DNA of 64,000 nt from assembly GCA_040756515.1 (NCBI GenBank), contig JBFLYW010000011.1, positions 34,983 to 98,982 on the forward strand, written 5' to 3'. The position numbers and the translations under genes are program-made. The notes below the pieces were generated by a model, which saw only the letters and a list, made by a program, of their open reading frames with translations, did not search any database and was not told the origin of the DNA. This DNA comes from DSXH01 sp020724325. GTDB lineage: Bacteria; Bacteroidota; Ignavibacteria; Ignavibacteriales; Melioribacteraceae. Below are positions 7,784 through 15,711 of the stretch, one piece after another (position 1 is the first letter of the stretch; the number at the start of each line of letters is the position of its first letter).

Positions 7784-8869
7784 ATGAAGACATTACGAAA
7801 TTTCTTTTATTATTTACTTCTTACATTATTAGTAAGCTGTGACTCATATTCCAATAAAGGATTTAGCGAAAAGGAGATTGTTTTTTATAGTAAAGCAGAC
7901 GAAATCATGTTGTCAGGCACATTGACACTACCTGATAATAAAGATAAAGTTCCTGCCGTAGTTTTGATTCATGGTTCTGGTCCACACAATCGTGATTTAG
8001 AATTTGGTGACCATAAATTATTTAAAGACTTAGCTGAATATCTATCTGGTAAGGGAATCGCAGTTTTGAGATATGATAAAAGGGGTGTCGGTAAATCCAA
8101 AGGACAATTTATAGCTTATGATTTAGATAATTACAAAAATGATGGCATTGCAGGTGTTGAATATCTAAAAACAATAGATATGGTTGATAGATCAAAGATT
8201 GGTGCAATTGGTCTTAGTGAAGGCGGTATTGTTGTTCCGATGATGGCAAATTCTTGCAATGATATAAATTTTGCTGTACTACTTGGTAGTCCTGGTGTTT
8301 GGGGTAAGGATTTTTTTTATGCTTCACAATTAGCAATGACCAAAGCGGCAGGATTTAATCAGAGTGATATAAATGAAATGACAAATATATTTGATAAATT
8401 TTGGCCATTACTTGTAAAAGAGAGATTAAATTCTGATGAAGAATATCAATTGAAGTCGTTATTAAAAACATTATGGAATTACATAGATTTGGAAAGCAAA
8501 ATCGATTTAGGGTACATAGATAGTAATGTTGAATTCTGGTTCAATAATTTTCGTAGTGAGAAAGTGCGTAGTTTTTATAATTACGACCCAAAGAAAATCT
8601 TGTCGCAATTAAAATGCCCAATTCTTGCCCTAAACGGAGATAAGGATGTTCAAGCGGTTTCAACGGTTAATTTAACCGCGATACAAAATGCGTTAGAAAA
8701 CGGAACCTGCAAAGACTTTATAACGTTAGAGTTAAAAAATCATAATCATATATTCCAAATTTGTAAAACTGGTAAAGTTTCTGAATATAAGTATATTAAA
8801 GGGACAATGTCTGATGAATCCTTATCACTAATTGAAAAATGGATAAAGACTACAACGAAAACAGAATAA
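7784..8869 (+). CDS. Alpha/beta-hydrolase lipoprotein (cassette 3)
   Basis: The ATG at 7784 is preferred to an upstream TTG at 7745 because it starts a lipoprotein signal peptide ending in the lipobox LLVSC. The mature 340-odd-residue domain has VVLIHGSGPHNRD, the nucleophile elbow GLSEGG (Ser145), an acid residue in LNGDKDVQ and a histidine-rich NHNHIF, so the triad looks complete. It resembles envelope-anchored dienelactone/BAAT-like hydrolases; the substrate is unknown. It is the sole gene between attC-like sites C and D. Confidence 0.85.
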   Translation: MKTLRNFFYYLLLTLLVSCDSYSNKGFSEKEIVFYSKADEIMLSGTLTLPDNKDKVPAVVLIHGSGPHNRDLEFGDHKLFKDLAEYLSGKGIAVLRYDKRGVGKSKGQFIAYDLDNYKNDGIAGVEYLKTIDMVDRSKIGAIGLSEGGIVVPMMANSCNDINFAVLLGSPGVWGKDFFYASQLAMTKAAGFNQSDINEMTNIFDKFWPLLVKERLNSDEEYQLKSLLKTLWNYIDLESKIDLGYIDSNVEFWFNNFRSEKVRSFYNYDPKKILSQLKCPILALNGDKDVQAVSTVNLTAIQNALENGTCKDFITLELKNHNHIFQICKTGKVSEYKYIKGTMSDESLSLIEKWIKTTTKTE

Positions 8870-8880
8870 TATACTGCGTG

Positions 8881-9010
8881 TGTTAACACACAATATTGCC
8901 AATGGCGGGGGAGTGTAAATTTGAACCGCTCTGCCCCACACCAAGGTTTGTAACCGTGGATAAGGATGAAGCACACAAACCGCCGCTGTTCATATTGTCG
9001 CACTTTAGCA
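8881..9010 (+). other. attC-like site D, degenerate right core
   Basis: Arms ACAATAT (8890-8896) and GGCGG (8904-8908) pair with CCGCC (8980-8984) and ATATTGT (8992-8998), again with six-base internal bulges on both sides. The left core is TGTTAAC. The right core reads CTTTAGCA where GTTAGC is expected, so the G of the G^TT cleavage point is lost. The overall fold is kept but the site may no longer recombine. Confidence 0.65.
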
Positions 9011-9089
9011 ATCATTATAAGACGACAAAGTAAAGTTGAAACTGACTACAAGAAATGAATAAAGAATCTGTCAAAGGAACACACAAAAT

Positions 9090-9659
9090 ATGAGAAAAGT
9101 AATTGCAGCAATAAACATGACGCTTGATGGGTTTTGCGACCATACTGCCGGACTTGTTGCTGATGAAGAACTGCATTATCATTATGCAGAACTCTTGAAT
9201 AATACAGGAGTTATATTATATGGACGAACAACCTACCAACTCATGCAATTTTGGCAAACATTATTGAAAAACCCTTCTGAAGAAAAATCAATGAATGACT
9301 TTGCAGTTTCAATAGACAAAATTGAAAAACTCGTTTTCTCAAACACAATAAAAGACACGGGCTGGAACACTGCTAAACTTGCGAAAAGACCACTTAACGA
9401 AGAAGTTTTGGAACTAAAACAAAAATCAGGGAAAGATATTTTTGTTGGAAGCAGGAGTTTGATTATTCAACTTTTGAATAGTAATCTTATTGACGAATTT
9501 CAAATTTGTATCCATCCCGTCATAGAAGGAAAAGGTCTGCGGTTGTTTGACCAAATAAATCATAAGATTGTTTTCAAACTTGTTAAGACAAAATCCCTGA
9601 ATTCAGGTGCAACAGTTTTTTACTATGAACCGACATCAGAAAAAACAACGAGCCGCTAA
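9090..9659 (+). CDS. RibD C-terminal/dihydrofolate reductase-fold protein (cassette 4)
   Basis: The 189-residue protein starts MRKVIAAINMTLDGFCDH, the usual opening of the YyaP/YwjB-type reductases, and has VILYGRTTYQLMQFW and KDIFVGSRSLIIQLL segments for NADPH binding. These proteins share the fold of dihydrofolate reductase and the RibD reductase domain, but most have unknown substrates. The stop codon falls inside the left core of attC-like site E, so the gene fills its cassette exactly. Trimethoprim resistance, common for DHFR cassettes in mobile integrons, should not be assumed for this subfamily. Confidence 0.87.
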   Translation: MRKVIAAINMTLDGFCDHTAGLVADEELHYHYAELLNNTGVILYGRTTYQLMQFWQTLLKNPSEEKSMNDFAVSIDKIEKLVFSNTIKDTGWNTAKLAKRPLNEEVLELKQKSGKDIFVGSRSLIIQLLNSNLIDEFQICIHPVIEGKGLRLFDQINHKIVFKLVKTKSLNSGATVFYYEPTSEKTTSR

Positions 9660-9787
9660 CATCATATTGACATTAGTGAGGCGGACAGATATAAACTCAA
9701 CATTTGTTCTTCTATTGGGCATTTGTGCTAATGTTGAGCTGACGTTTTTCGTATGCCCCGTCATCGCTAATACGCAAACCGTTACCA
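9653..9787 (+). other. attC-like site E, between cassettes 4 and 5
   Basis: The left core ends GCTAAC (9655-9660) and the right core is GTTACCA (9781-9787). ATTAG in the left arm (9672-9676) pairs with CTAAT (9767-9771), followed by a mismatched stretch and a short CGG/CCG pairing. The sequence GCAAACC just before the right core is shared with site C, which supports a common site family. Confidence 0.6.
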
Positions 9788-9809
9788 CCAAACAGATTAA
9801 GTGAAAAAA

Positions 9810-10208
9810 ATGGCGAAGACAAAAATTCCGGATGAGATCAAAGAGAAGGCAAAGAAGATAATTGCTGATTTCAATTTTAGGGAATATAAAGGGAAATCGG
9901 GAATAGAATACTATGCAATCTTCAAAGGTGACCACCTATACTTAAATCGAAAAGAAGGTCGAAAAGACGGCCCAATTGCAAGACTCAAATATAACGGCAG
10001 GATTGATAACTGGGGATTCGCAATTTTCAAATGGAGCACTGAACGTTATGATCCTGATGTATTCTATTTTCCAGGGCAACAACATCTTAATGGAACCATC
10101 CAAGGGGCTTTAAAGGCAGGAAACGAAGCCTATCCTCCAAGTTTGGAATCTTATCTTGAAGAAATGTCAGAGTATTTGAAGCAAATTTTGCGAAATAAAA
10201 TTTATTGA
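9810..10208 (+). CDS. Uncharacterised protein (cassette 5)
   Basis: I do not recognise this 132-residue protein. It is soluble, with a basic helical N-terminus (DEIKEKAKKIIADFN), a central beta-rich part containing RLKYNGRIDNWGFAIFKWS, and an acidic C-terminal helix (LESYLEEMSEYLKQIL). The ATG at 9810 is preferred to a GTG nine bases earlier; either is possible. It lies after attC-like site E in the same direction as the other cassette genes. Confidence 0.7.
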   Translation: MAKTKIPDEIKEKAKKIIADFNFREYKGKSGIEYYAIFKGDHLYLNRKEGRKDGPIARLKYNGRIDNWGFAIFKWSTERYDPDVFYFPGQQHLNGTIQGALKAGNEAYPPSLESYLEEMSEYLKQILRNKIY

Positions 10209-10211
10209 AAA

Positions 10212-10319
10212 ATGAGTGAAGGAAAATATTGTTTTAATGATGGTACAGAAAATGATTCCGATTTATTACGCAAACCAAATTTATGTTTAGTATGTCAAAA
10301 AGGATTCAGTTCCGAATGA
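10212..10319 (+). CDS. Possible 35-residue protein with a CxxC pair
   Basis: The frame starts three bases after the preceding stop and reads MSEGKYCFNDGTEND, then LRKPNLCLVCQKGF. One CxxC and one extra cysteine are present. It may be a minor cassette gene or the remnant of a longer zinc-binding protein; no family is recognised. Confidence 0.3.
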   Translation: MSEGKYCFNDGTENDSDLLRKPNLCLVCQKGFSSE

Positions 10320-10405
10320 AGCAATGAGATGTAATTAAAATCGAATGGATCAAAAATAAAGCAGTGATTTTAAATTTCTTGCATTTGAAAAGAAAAGTGA
10401 AAAAT

Positions 10406-10446
10406 AACATCAGTGTGCAGGCGGACCGTTGTGAGCAATGTTAATA
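10406..10446 (+). other. Collapsed attC-like site F
   Basis: TAACAT and ATGTTA cores lie about 30 bases apart around a GGCGGACC stretch like that at sites D and E. The spacing is shorter than any functional attC, so this looks like a site that has lost its loop and one arm. Weak on its own; proposed because a cassette boundary is expected here. Confidence 0.35.
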
Positions 10447-10472
10447 AAACACAAATTTTATAGGATAATAAA

Positions 10473-11111
10473 ATGAAAAAAGGAATTTTGATTTGCTGGA
10501 TTTTCGCCTTAATAACAAATTTATTTGCACAAAATAAAGAGTCAATTGTGTTAAACCCGCCTAGTAAGGATAGAGGAAAAACTGTTATTAATGCTTTGTC
10601 GCAGAGAGCATCGGTAAGAGAATTTGATACAACAAGAATTTCGCATCAAGATATGTCAGATTTGCTGTGGGCTGCAAATGGAATTAACCGTCCAGAGACT
10701 GGAATGAGAACAGCATCATCAGCAATGAATTCACAAGATATTGACATATTTATTTTTATAGAAAACGGGATTTATATTTATAATGCTCAACAGCATATTC
10801 TTGAATTAGTTGTAAATGGGGATAATCGGAAAATATTTTCGAGACAAGAAACTGATTCACACCCGCCATTAATTTGTCTGTTGGTTTCTGACATATCTCG
10901 TTTTAGCCGGGGAGAAAATACACAAAAGTTAGAATGGGCAGCTATAGATGCCGGCATAGTTGCACAGAATATCTTACTATTTTGTACTTCAATAGACATG
11001 GTTGGTCGACCCCGGGCAGGAATGAATAAAAAAATTATAAAGGTGTTGTTAAGTTTAAATGAAACACAGTACCCATTGCTTAACATTCCCATATCATATA
11101 AGAAAGATTAA
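10473..11111 (+). CDS. SagB/nitroreductase-like exported protein (cassette 6)
   Basis: The 212-residue protein has an N-terminal signal peptide (about 1-19, ending FAQ) and a nitroreductase-type FMN fold: RASVREFDTTRISHQDMSDL at the start, LLWAANGINRP, and WAAIDAGIVAQNILLFCTS for the core helix. This matches the SagB/ThcOx branch of small flavin oxidoreductases. Substrate is unknown. Export of an FMN enzyme is unusual but is a recurring trait of this branch. It is the last gene of the cassette-like series. Confidence 0.85.
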   Translation: MKKGILICWIFALITNLFAQNKESIVLNPPSKDRGKTVINALSQRASVREFDTTRISHQDMSDLLWAANGINRPETGMRTASSAMNSQDIDIFIFIENGIYIYNAQQHILELVVNGDNRKIFSRQETDSHPPLICLLVSDISRFSRGENTQKLEWAAIDAGIVAQNILLFCTSIDMVGRPRAGMNKKIIKVLLSLNETQYPLLNIPISYKKD

Positions 11112-11581
11112 ACACAGCGTACAACACGCAATATTAAAAAATGGAAAACCATCGTTTTGTGCTTATAATGCTAAAAGAGTTTTTTCGAATGAAGAAATGA
11201 AAAATGTTAATGAGCTAATAATTGGATTTACCTCGTCTCTGTTATTAACAGTAAATTGGATTTGCTACGTTAGCAACATTAACATCTGAACCTTATTGAC
11301 CTGGTAATTGTATGGATTTCCCCAACGCCAATCTCCTTAAATACTATAGTCAAAGACTTATAAATTTGACAAAAATCCATCGGAAATTCTTTTACATTCA
11401 AGATTTATTCTTCTTTATAAGTCTCTGACATACAAGCAGGATTTTCTTCCTACTTATTTTCCTCCTAATTTTTTGACAACATTTTCTCTACTGCCTATTT
11501 ACAACATTAATTACTAAACGGATTTAGACAGATTTTTTATTTGTCCCGTTTGCGTGATAAGACAGTCTAAATTATAAGAAT
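11112..11581. other. Gap after the cassette array: attC-like trace and an inverted repeat
   Basis: No convincing gene is present; the frame at 11059-11289 overlaps the nitroreductase and has no family features. TACAACACGC at about 11120 and ACGTTAGCA at 11268-11275 resemble the two cores of a seventh attC, but I could not find pairing arms. A perfect 11-base inverted repeat, AGACTTATAAA (11354-11364) and TTTATAAGTCT (11414-11424), lies further right; its role is unknown. Confidence 0.4.
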
Positions 11582-12094
11582 TTATTTCCTTTTTGCTTTC
11601 TCTAATTCCTTTTTAAAATCCTCATAAGTTTTTTTTCCTTCAAGAAAAGAGATCTTCTTACCATTCTTATCATAAATAAAAGTTGCAGGTAAGGCGCCAT
11701 TCCAATTCTTATCAAGTAAGTTAATCAGTTCTTCGTCACTTTCAATACCGTTAACATAAGAAACAAACTTAGCCTTCTGGGATTTCAAAAACGGAATTAT
11801 ATGCGATTCAACTTCCTCAGGAAAATCAACGCTGATGCCTATAAAGTCAACATCCTTTAATTCCTCTGCCAGCTTATTTATTGCTGGAAATTCTTCTCTG
11901 CAAGGTACACACCAGGTTGCCCAAAAATTTAAGAAAAGTGGTTTTCCTTTTCGTTCTTTAATAATTTTTGTCAACATTTCCCTTGTAATTGTGTCAACAA
12001 CAATTTTATCACCTTGCTTTTGTTTCTCCGCTGCAGAAACAGAGCTTTGCATTAAAATAATAATAGCAGGTAAGGTTAAGAATAATTTTCTCAT
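11582..12094 (-). CDS. TlpA-family thioredoxin-like protein
   Basis: The 170-residue protein has a signal peptide (1-21, ending SAA) and a thioredoxin fold with the active-site WATWCVPCREE, followed by GISVDFPEEV and a cis-Pro region GALPATFIYD. Such periplasmic proteins reduce disulfides, for example on apocytochromes. It starts four bases after the stop of the redoxin gene at 12099, so the two form an operon. It lies outside the cassette array and is transcribed against it. Confidence 0.9.
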   Translation of the reverse strand: MRKLFLTLPAIIILMQSSVSAAEKQKQGDKIVVDTITREMLTKIIKERKGKPLFLNFWATWCVPCREEFPAINKLAEELKDVDFIGISVDFPEEVESHIIPFLKSQKAKFVSYVNGIESDEELINLLDKNWNGALPATFIYDKNGKKISFLEGKKTYEDFKKELEKAKRK

Positions 12095-12098
12095 GTCA

Positions 12099-12668
12099 CT
12101 AACTTACCCTTTTAATTGTGCATCCGAATGCTTTTGTTTTTTTGTTCGATACCGATTGACCGCCAAGTATTTCATCAAGAGCTTTGCGGAGGTCTTTCGT
12201 CTTAATATCACTCTGTTTTCTGGAGTCGTCAATTCTTCCGTGATATAAAACTTCGAAACTGCCGTTTAAAACATATACTTCCGGTGTAACAGACGCGGCA
12301 AATTTATCCGCTATAACATTTTTTTCGTCCTTTAATATTGGGAACTGAAGATTATTATCTTTTGAATGCTGTTTAATTTCTTCCACGCTTTCTTGTTTAT
12401 TGGAATTAATGCCAATGAAAGCAATTCCCTTATCTTTGTAATCATTATAAACTTCTGCCATTCTGGAATTGTAATCGTTGGAAATTGGGCATTGAGTAGC
12501 AACAAAAATAATTACAATTGCTTTAGAAGTTTTGAAATCGCTAAGCTGAAGTTCTTTTCCATTATAATCTTTCAGCTTGAAATTTTCTACTTTGGTTACA
12601 TCGCCGGCAAATAGAAGTGATGATAGAGATAGCAGTGCGGCAAAAAATAATTTATTCAGTTTATTCAT
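12099..12668 (-). CDS. Redoxin (AhpC/TSA-like) exported protein
   Basis: The 189-residue protein has a signal peptide (1-22) and a peroxiredoxin-like thioredoxin fold with FVATQCPISNDY, a single active-site cysteine in place of CxxC, and the cis-Pro region SVTPEVYVL. A second cysteine near the C-terminus (AFGCTIKR) is a shared feature of this subgroup. It is the first gene of a two-gene operon with the TlpA-like protein, behind a good FCB-type promoter at 12703-12735. Confidence 0.88.
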   Translation of the reverse strand: MNKLNKLFFAALLSLSSLLFAGDVTKVENFKLKDYNGKELQLSDFKTSKAIVIIFVATQCPISNDYNSRMAEVYNDYKDKGIAFIGINSNKQESVEEIKQHSKDNNLQFPILKDEKNVIADKFAASVTPEVYVLNGSFEVLYHGRIDDSRKQSDIKTKDLRKALDEILGGQSVSNKKTKAFGCTIKRVS

Positions 12669-12702
12669 TTATTTTCTCCTGATTTTTTTGATGGATGTTG
12701 TG

Positions 12703-12735
12703 CAAAGATATTTATCAAGCGTCTATTTTGTCAAA
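12703..12735 (-). promoter_or_regulatory. FCB-type promoter for the redoxin/TlpA operon
   Basis: Read on the minus strand, TTTG (12735-12732) is followed after 21 bases by TATCTTTG (12710-12703), matching the Bacteroidetes -33 TTTG and -7 TAnnTTTG elements. The start codon lies 35 bases downstream. This is the best-matching promoter in the window. Confidence 0.6.
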
Positions 12736-12842
12736 CATATTCATAAAAATAAAGTTCCATAATTATGCCCTGAACTTTTGCTAATTTTTGAACCAATTAA
12801 GAAATAGAATCGTTAATAAATAAAGATTGAGAATCTGCTAAA

Positions 12843-14309
12843 ATGAAAAAATGTTTATTAACGGTTATTGCCTGGGTTTTGTTTGTATCAGGGTGCAAAC
12901 CGAGCAGGGCACAATTACAAATTATTCCAGCATTTTCAAACTTAGTTTTTGAACAACCGGTTGATATTCAAAATGCCGGCGACGGTTCCAACAGGCTATT
13001 TGTAATATCGCAGCCTGGCATTATCTATGTTTTCCAGAATAATGATAATACATCTACAAAAAAAGTATTCCTCGATATTCGGGATAAAGTATTATTCGGC
13101 GGCGAACAAGGATTACTGGGCTTGGCTTTCCATCCAGATTATAAAACTAATGGTTATTTCTATATCAACTATACCACAAGCAATCCGCGCAGAAGTGTTG
13201 TTTCCAGGTTTAAAGTAAGTAATAACGACCCTAATACTGCTGATAGGAACAGTGAGTTAGTACTGTTAACGGTTGAGCAGCCTTATTCAAACCATAACGG
13301 CGGACAAACATCTTTTGGTCCGGATGGTTATCTCTACATATCATTTGGTGATGGAGGTTCAGCCGGCGATCCGCAAAATAATTCGCAAAATTTGAGATCA
13401 TTACTTGGCAAAATACTTAGAATTAATGTCAACATTACTTCGCCTGGATTAAATTACAGCATCCCCGACGATAACCCATTAAAGGGAAATACAAACGGAC
13501 TAAAGGAAGAAATCTACGCTTGGGGATTAAGAAACGTCTGGAGGTTTAGTTTTAATCCGGCAGATTCAAAATTATGGGCAGCAGATGTAGGGCAGAATGC
13601 CTGGGAAGAAATTAACATTATTGAGAAAGGGAGGAATTACGGCTGGCGAATTATGGAAGGGAACCATTGTTTTAATCCTTCTACAGATTGTAACACGGCA
13701 AATTTAACTTTACCCATTTGGGAATATGGTCATAATAACCAGGGCGGTTATTCTGTTACCGGAGGCTATGTGTACCATGGTTCTTTGTTACCCGAGTTAA
13801 AAGGGAAATATATATATGGAGATTTTGTTTCCGGTAGGATCTGGTCGCTTTATTTAAGGAATAATAGAGCGTACAACGAACTTCTCTTTTCAAGTAATCA
13901 CAATATTTCAACTTTTGGAGTAGACGAACAAGGTGAATTGTATTTTGCAAATTATAATACCGGCAGACTTTATAAATTTAGAAGCGCAGCAACAAAAGTG
14001 GGCAGTAGTTGGTTGCCCGAGGCATATAGGTTATATCAGAATTATCCTAATCCATTCAATTCATCAACAAAAATAAGTTTTGAAATACCGGAAGAAAGTT
14101 TTGTAGAACTAAAAATATTTGATGTGATAGGTAAAGAAATTTCTAATCTAGTTAATGGAGTAAAACCAGCTGGATTTTTCTCGGTTGATTTTAACACATC
14201 CGGCAACGAAATTACAAGCGGAATTTATTTCTATACATTGATCGTTACTGGTTTGACGGGTATGGGTATTAAATTTATGCAGACCAATAAATCAATTTTC
14301 CTTAAATAG
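12843..14309 (+). CDS. PQQ-type sugar (sorbosone/glucose) dehydrogenase-like secreted protein with T9SS sorting domain
   Basis: The 488-residue protein has a lipoprotein-like signal sequence (FVSGC), a six-bladed propeller of the soluble glucose dehydrogenase/sorbosone dehydrogenase family (GDGSNRLFVISQPGIIYVFQ, HNGGQTSFGPDGYLYIS, EEIYAWGLRNVWRFSF, GQNAWEEINII, NYGWRIMEG) and a C-terminal type A sorting domain (about 398-488, LYQNYPNPFNSSTKISF, ending with a beta-sandwich). These enzymes oxidise sugars with PQQ in the envelope; whether this one binds PQQ cannot be seen. The sorting domain predicts export by the type IX system. Confidence 0.88.
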   Translation: MKKCLLTVIAWVLFVSGCKPSRAQLQIIPAFSNLVFEQPVDIQNAGDGSNRLFVISQPGIIYVFQNNDNTSTKKVFLDIRDKVLFGGEQGLLGLAFHPDYKTNGYFYINYTTSNPRRSVVSRFKVSNNDPNTADRNSELVLLTVEQPYSNHNGGQTSFGPDGYLYISFGDGGSAGDPQNNSQNLRSLLGKILRINVNITSPGLNYSIPDDNPLKGNTNGLKEEIYAWGLRNVWRFSFNPADSKLWAADVGQNAWEEINIIEKGRNYGWRIMEGNHCFNPSTDCNTANLTLPIWEYGHNNQGGYSVTGGYVYHGSLLPELKGKYIYGDFVSGRIWSLYLRNNRAYNELLFSSNHNISTFGVDEQGELYFANYNTGRLYKFRSAATKVGSSWLPEAYRLYQNYPNPFNSSTKISFEIPEESFVELKIFDVIGKEISNLVNGVKPAGFFSVDFNTSGNEITSGIYFYTLIVTGLTGMGIKFMQTNKSIFLK

Positions 14310-14408
14310 GTTAATTATTGTATAGAAAAATTGCGGTGTTATTACTGTTAAAGAACAGTGAATTACTTCTCTTTCTGCTGCCAATGACTGCAATTAGACT
14401 AATAGCAA

Positions 14409-14525
14409 TAGACTTCTGATAAATTCAGAAACGTCACTTCGAATCCCGCAAAGCCGGATGAGAAATGTTATTTCGAGGGATCCCGACTTGTCGGGAGACC
14501 GAGAAATGACGTGCGATATTTTTTA
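14409..14525 (-). repeat. Modular dispersed intergenic repeat, copy 2
   Basis: This copy is in the opposite orientation to copies 5 and 6. It starts TAGACTTCTGATAAATTCAG, contains the GAATCCCGCAAAGCCGG module and a TCCCGACTTGTCGGGA palindrome, and ends GTGCGATATTTTTTAT. It fills much of the 372-base gap between the dehydrogenase-like gene and the small membrane protein; nothing else was found there. Confidence 0.8.
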
Positions 14526-14681
14526 TAGGTTACAGCAAATTCATATTCTTTAAATTATCCAGACCTTAGCAATTTCCCGTTACTTAATAATTATTTAGTT
14601 GATCTCTCCATAAAATTATTTCACAATTCAAAACATAATAATTACCTTTACGTGTAAAAAATTTTTTGTGGATTAGGATTT

Positions 14682-15179
14682 ATGACAACTTTTGAATACT
14701 CGTTTTTTGCAAAGCTAATCTATAGATACGGAAATATTATTGCCACGTTTTTTCTTTCTATTCATTTGATAACATCAGTAATAATAATGTTCGAGAAGTG
14801 GTATTTTGTTTTTTTTGCGTTAATAAATGGATTTTTCATTTTCATAATTAACAAATATTTTATAAAGACTTACAGACTTTTCCCATTTAAGATAGAGGCA
14901 GACAATGAAAAGTTAGTTTGCCATAATTTTCTGATGAGTAAAAAAGAAATCAAAATTAATCATTCCGATATCGAAAATATTACAGGAGGAATATTCAGTG
15001 GATTTCCGACAAGACCAATTTATATTTATGATGGAGAGCAGAAAATAACAATAGGATTTTATTCACACGTTGGGAAATTTCAGAATTTACTAACAGTCAT
15101 TTTAAAAAATATACCGCAGCCTTTATATAACCGATTGCTTGAGGGCATGAAAGAAATGAGAGTCGAAAGAAAAAAATAA
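14682..15179 (+). CDS. Uncharacterised two-helix membrane protein
   Basis: The 165-residue protein has two hydrophobic helices (about 15-36 and 40-60) followed by a soluble beta-rich domain with ENITGGIFSGFPTRPIYIYD, a layout like PH-domain-type membrane proteins of unknown role. No family is named. It ends directly in a rho-independent terminator. Confidence 0.7.
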   Translation: MTTFEYSFFAKLIYRYGNIIATFFLSIHLITSVIIMFEKWYFVFFALINGFFIFIINKYFIKTYRLFPFKIEADNEKLVCHNFLMSKKEIKINHSDIENITGGIFSGFPTRPIYIYDGEQKITIGFYSHVGKFQNLLTVILKNIPQPLYNRLLEGMKEMRVERKK

Positions 15180-15207
15180 GCCCATCGAAATCAATGGGCT
15201 TTTTTAT
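15178..15207 (+). terminator. Rho-independent terminator
   Basis: AAGCCCAT and ATGGGCTT form a perfect eight-base stem with an eight-base loop followed by a T-run. It overlaps the stop of the gene on the left and faces the HU gene, so it can serve both convergent units. Confidence 0.85.
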
Positions 15208-15212
15208 ACACC

Positions 15213-15497
15213 TTATGCCTTGTAAACTAAGATAGCATCTTTAGCTTGTTTAGCAATTCTGAATTTTACAACCTTCTTAGCTGGAATAGTAATAGTTTCG
15301 CCCGTTTTAGGATTTCTGCCCTGTCGAGCTTTTCTATCAACCAAAACTAATTTTCCTAATCCAGGAATAACGAATGACTTTTTAGCTTCTTTGTAGGCGA
15401 GTTTAACGAATTCGCCCATGAATTCCCCGGCTACTTTTTTTGACACACCGGTTTTTGTTGCAAGATGAGCTAGAATTTGGCCTTTTGTCATTGCCAT
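15213..15497 (-). CDS. HU-family DNA-binding protein
   Basis: The 94-residue protein is a complete HU/IHF subunit with the DNA-binding arm motif RQGRNPKTGETITIPA and the IPGLGKLVL core. It compacts and bends DNA. It is a single-gene unit with a near-consensus FCB-type promoter upstream and a terminator at its end. Confidence 0.95.
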   Translation of the reverse strand: MAMTKGQILAHLATKTGVSKKVAGEFMGEFVKLAYKEAKKSFVIPGLGKLVLVDRKARQGRNPKTGETITIPAKKVVKFRIAKQAKDAILVYKA

Positions 15498-15534
15498 GAT
15501 GTAACCCCTATTTTTATTGGATGTAAATTCAAGC

Positions 15535-15565
15535 GAAATTTAGCACTTTTTTATTTGAAAACAAA
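15535..15565 (-). promoter_or_regulatory. Near-consensus FCB-type promoter for HU
   Basis: On the minus strand, TTTG (15565-15562) is followed after 19 bases by TAAATTTC (15542-15535), one base off TAnnTTTG. The start codon lies 38 bases downstream. Confidence 0.45.
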
Positions 15566-15711
15566 CAGTTTTTGTCTTTTTTATTTAGCTATTGACTTAC
15601 ATAACAATGGTAGATTAAGCAATATTTATACGGTTATTATGAATATCTCTTTTTATTCTTTTATCAATCAGGAATTAAAACTATTTTAGCAAAAAATTTT
15701 TAAGATACTTA

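Noticed and set aside
9090..9659. Trimethoprim-resistance dfr cassette
   Set aside because: The protein belongs to the RibD/YyaP-like branch and not to DfrA or DfrB, so resistance cannot be claimed.
11059..11289. 76-codon frame overlapping the end of the nitroreductase gene
   Set aside because: Overlaps a real gene in another frame by over 50 bases and lacks any recognisable feature.
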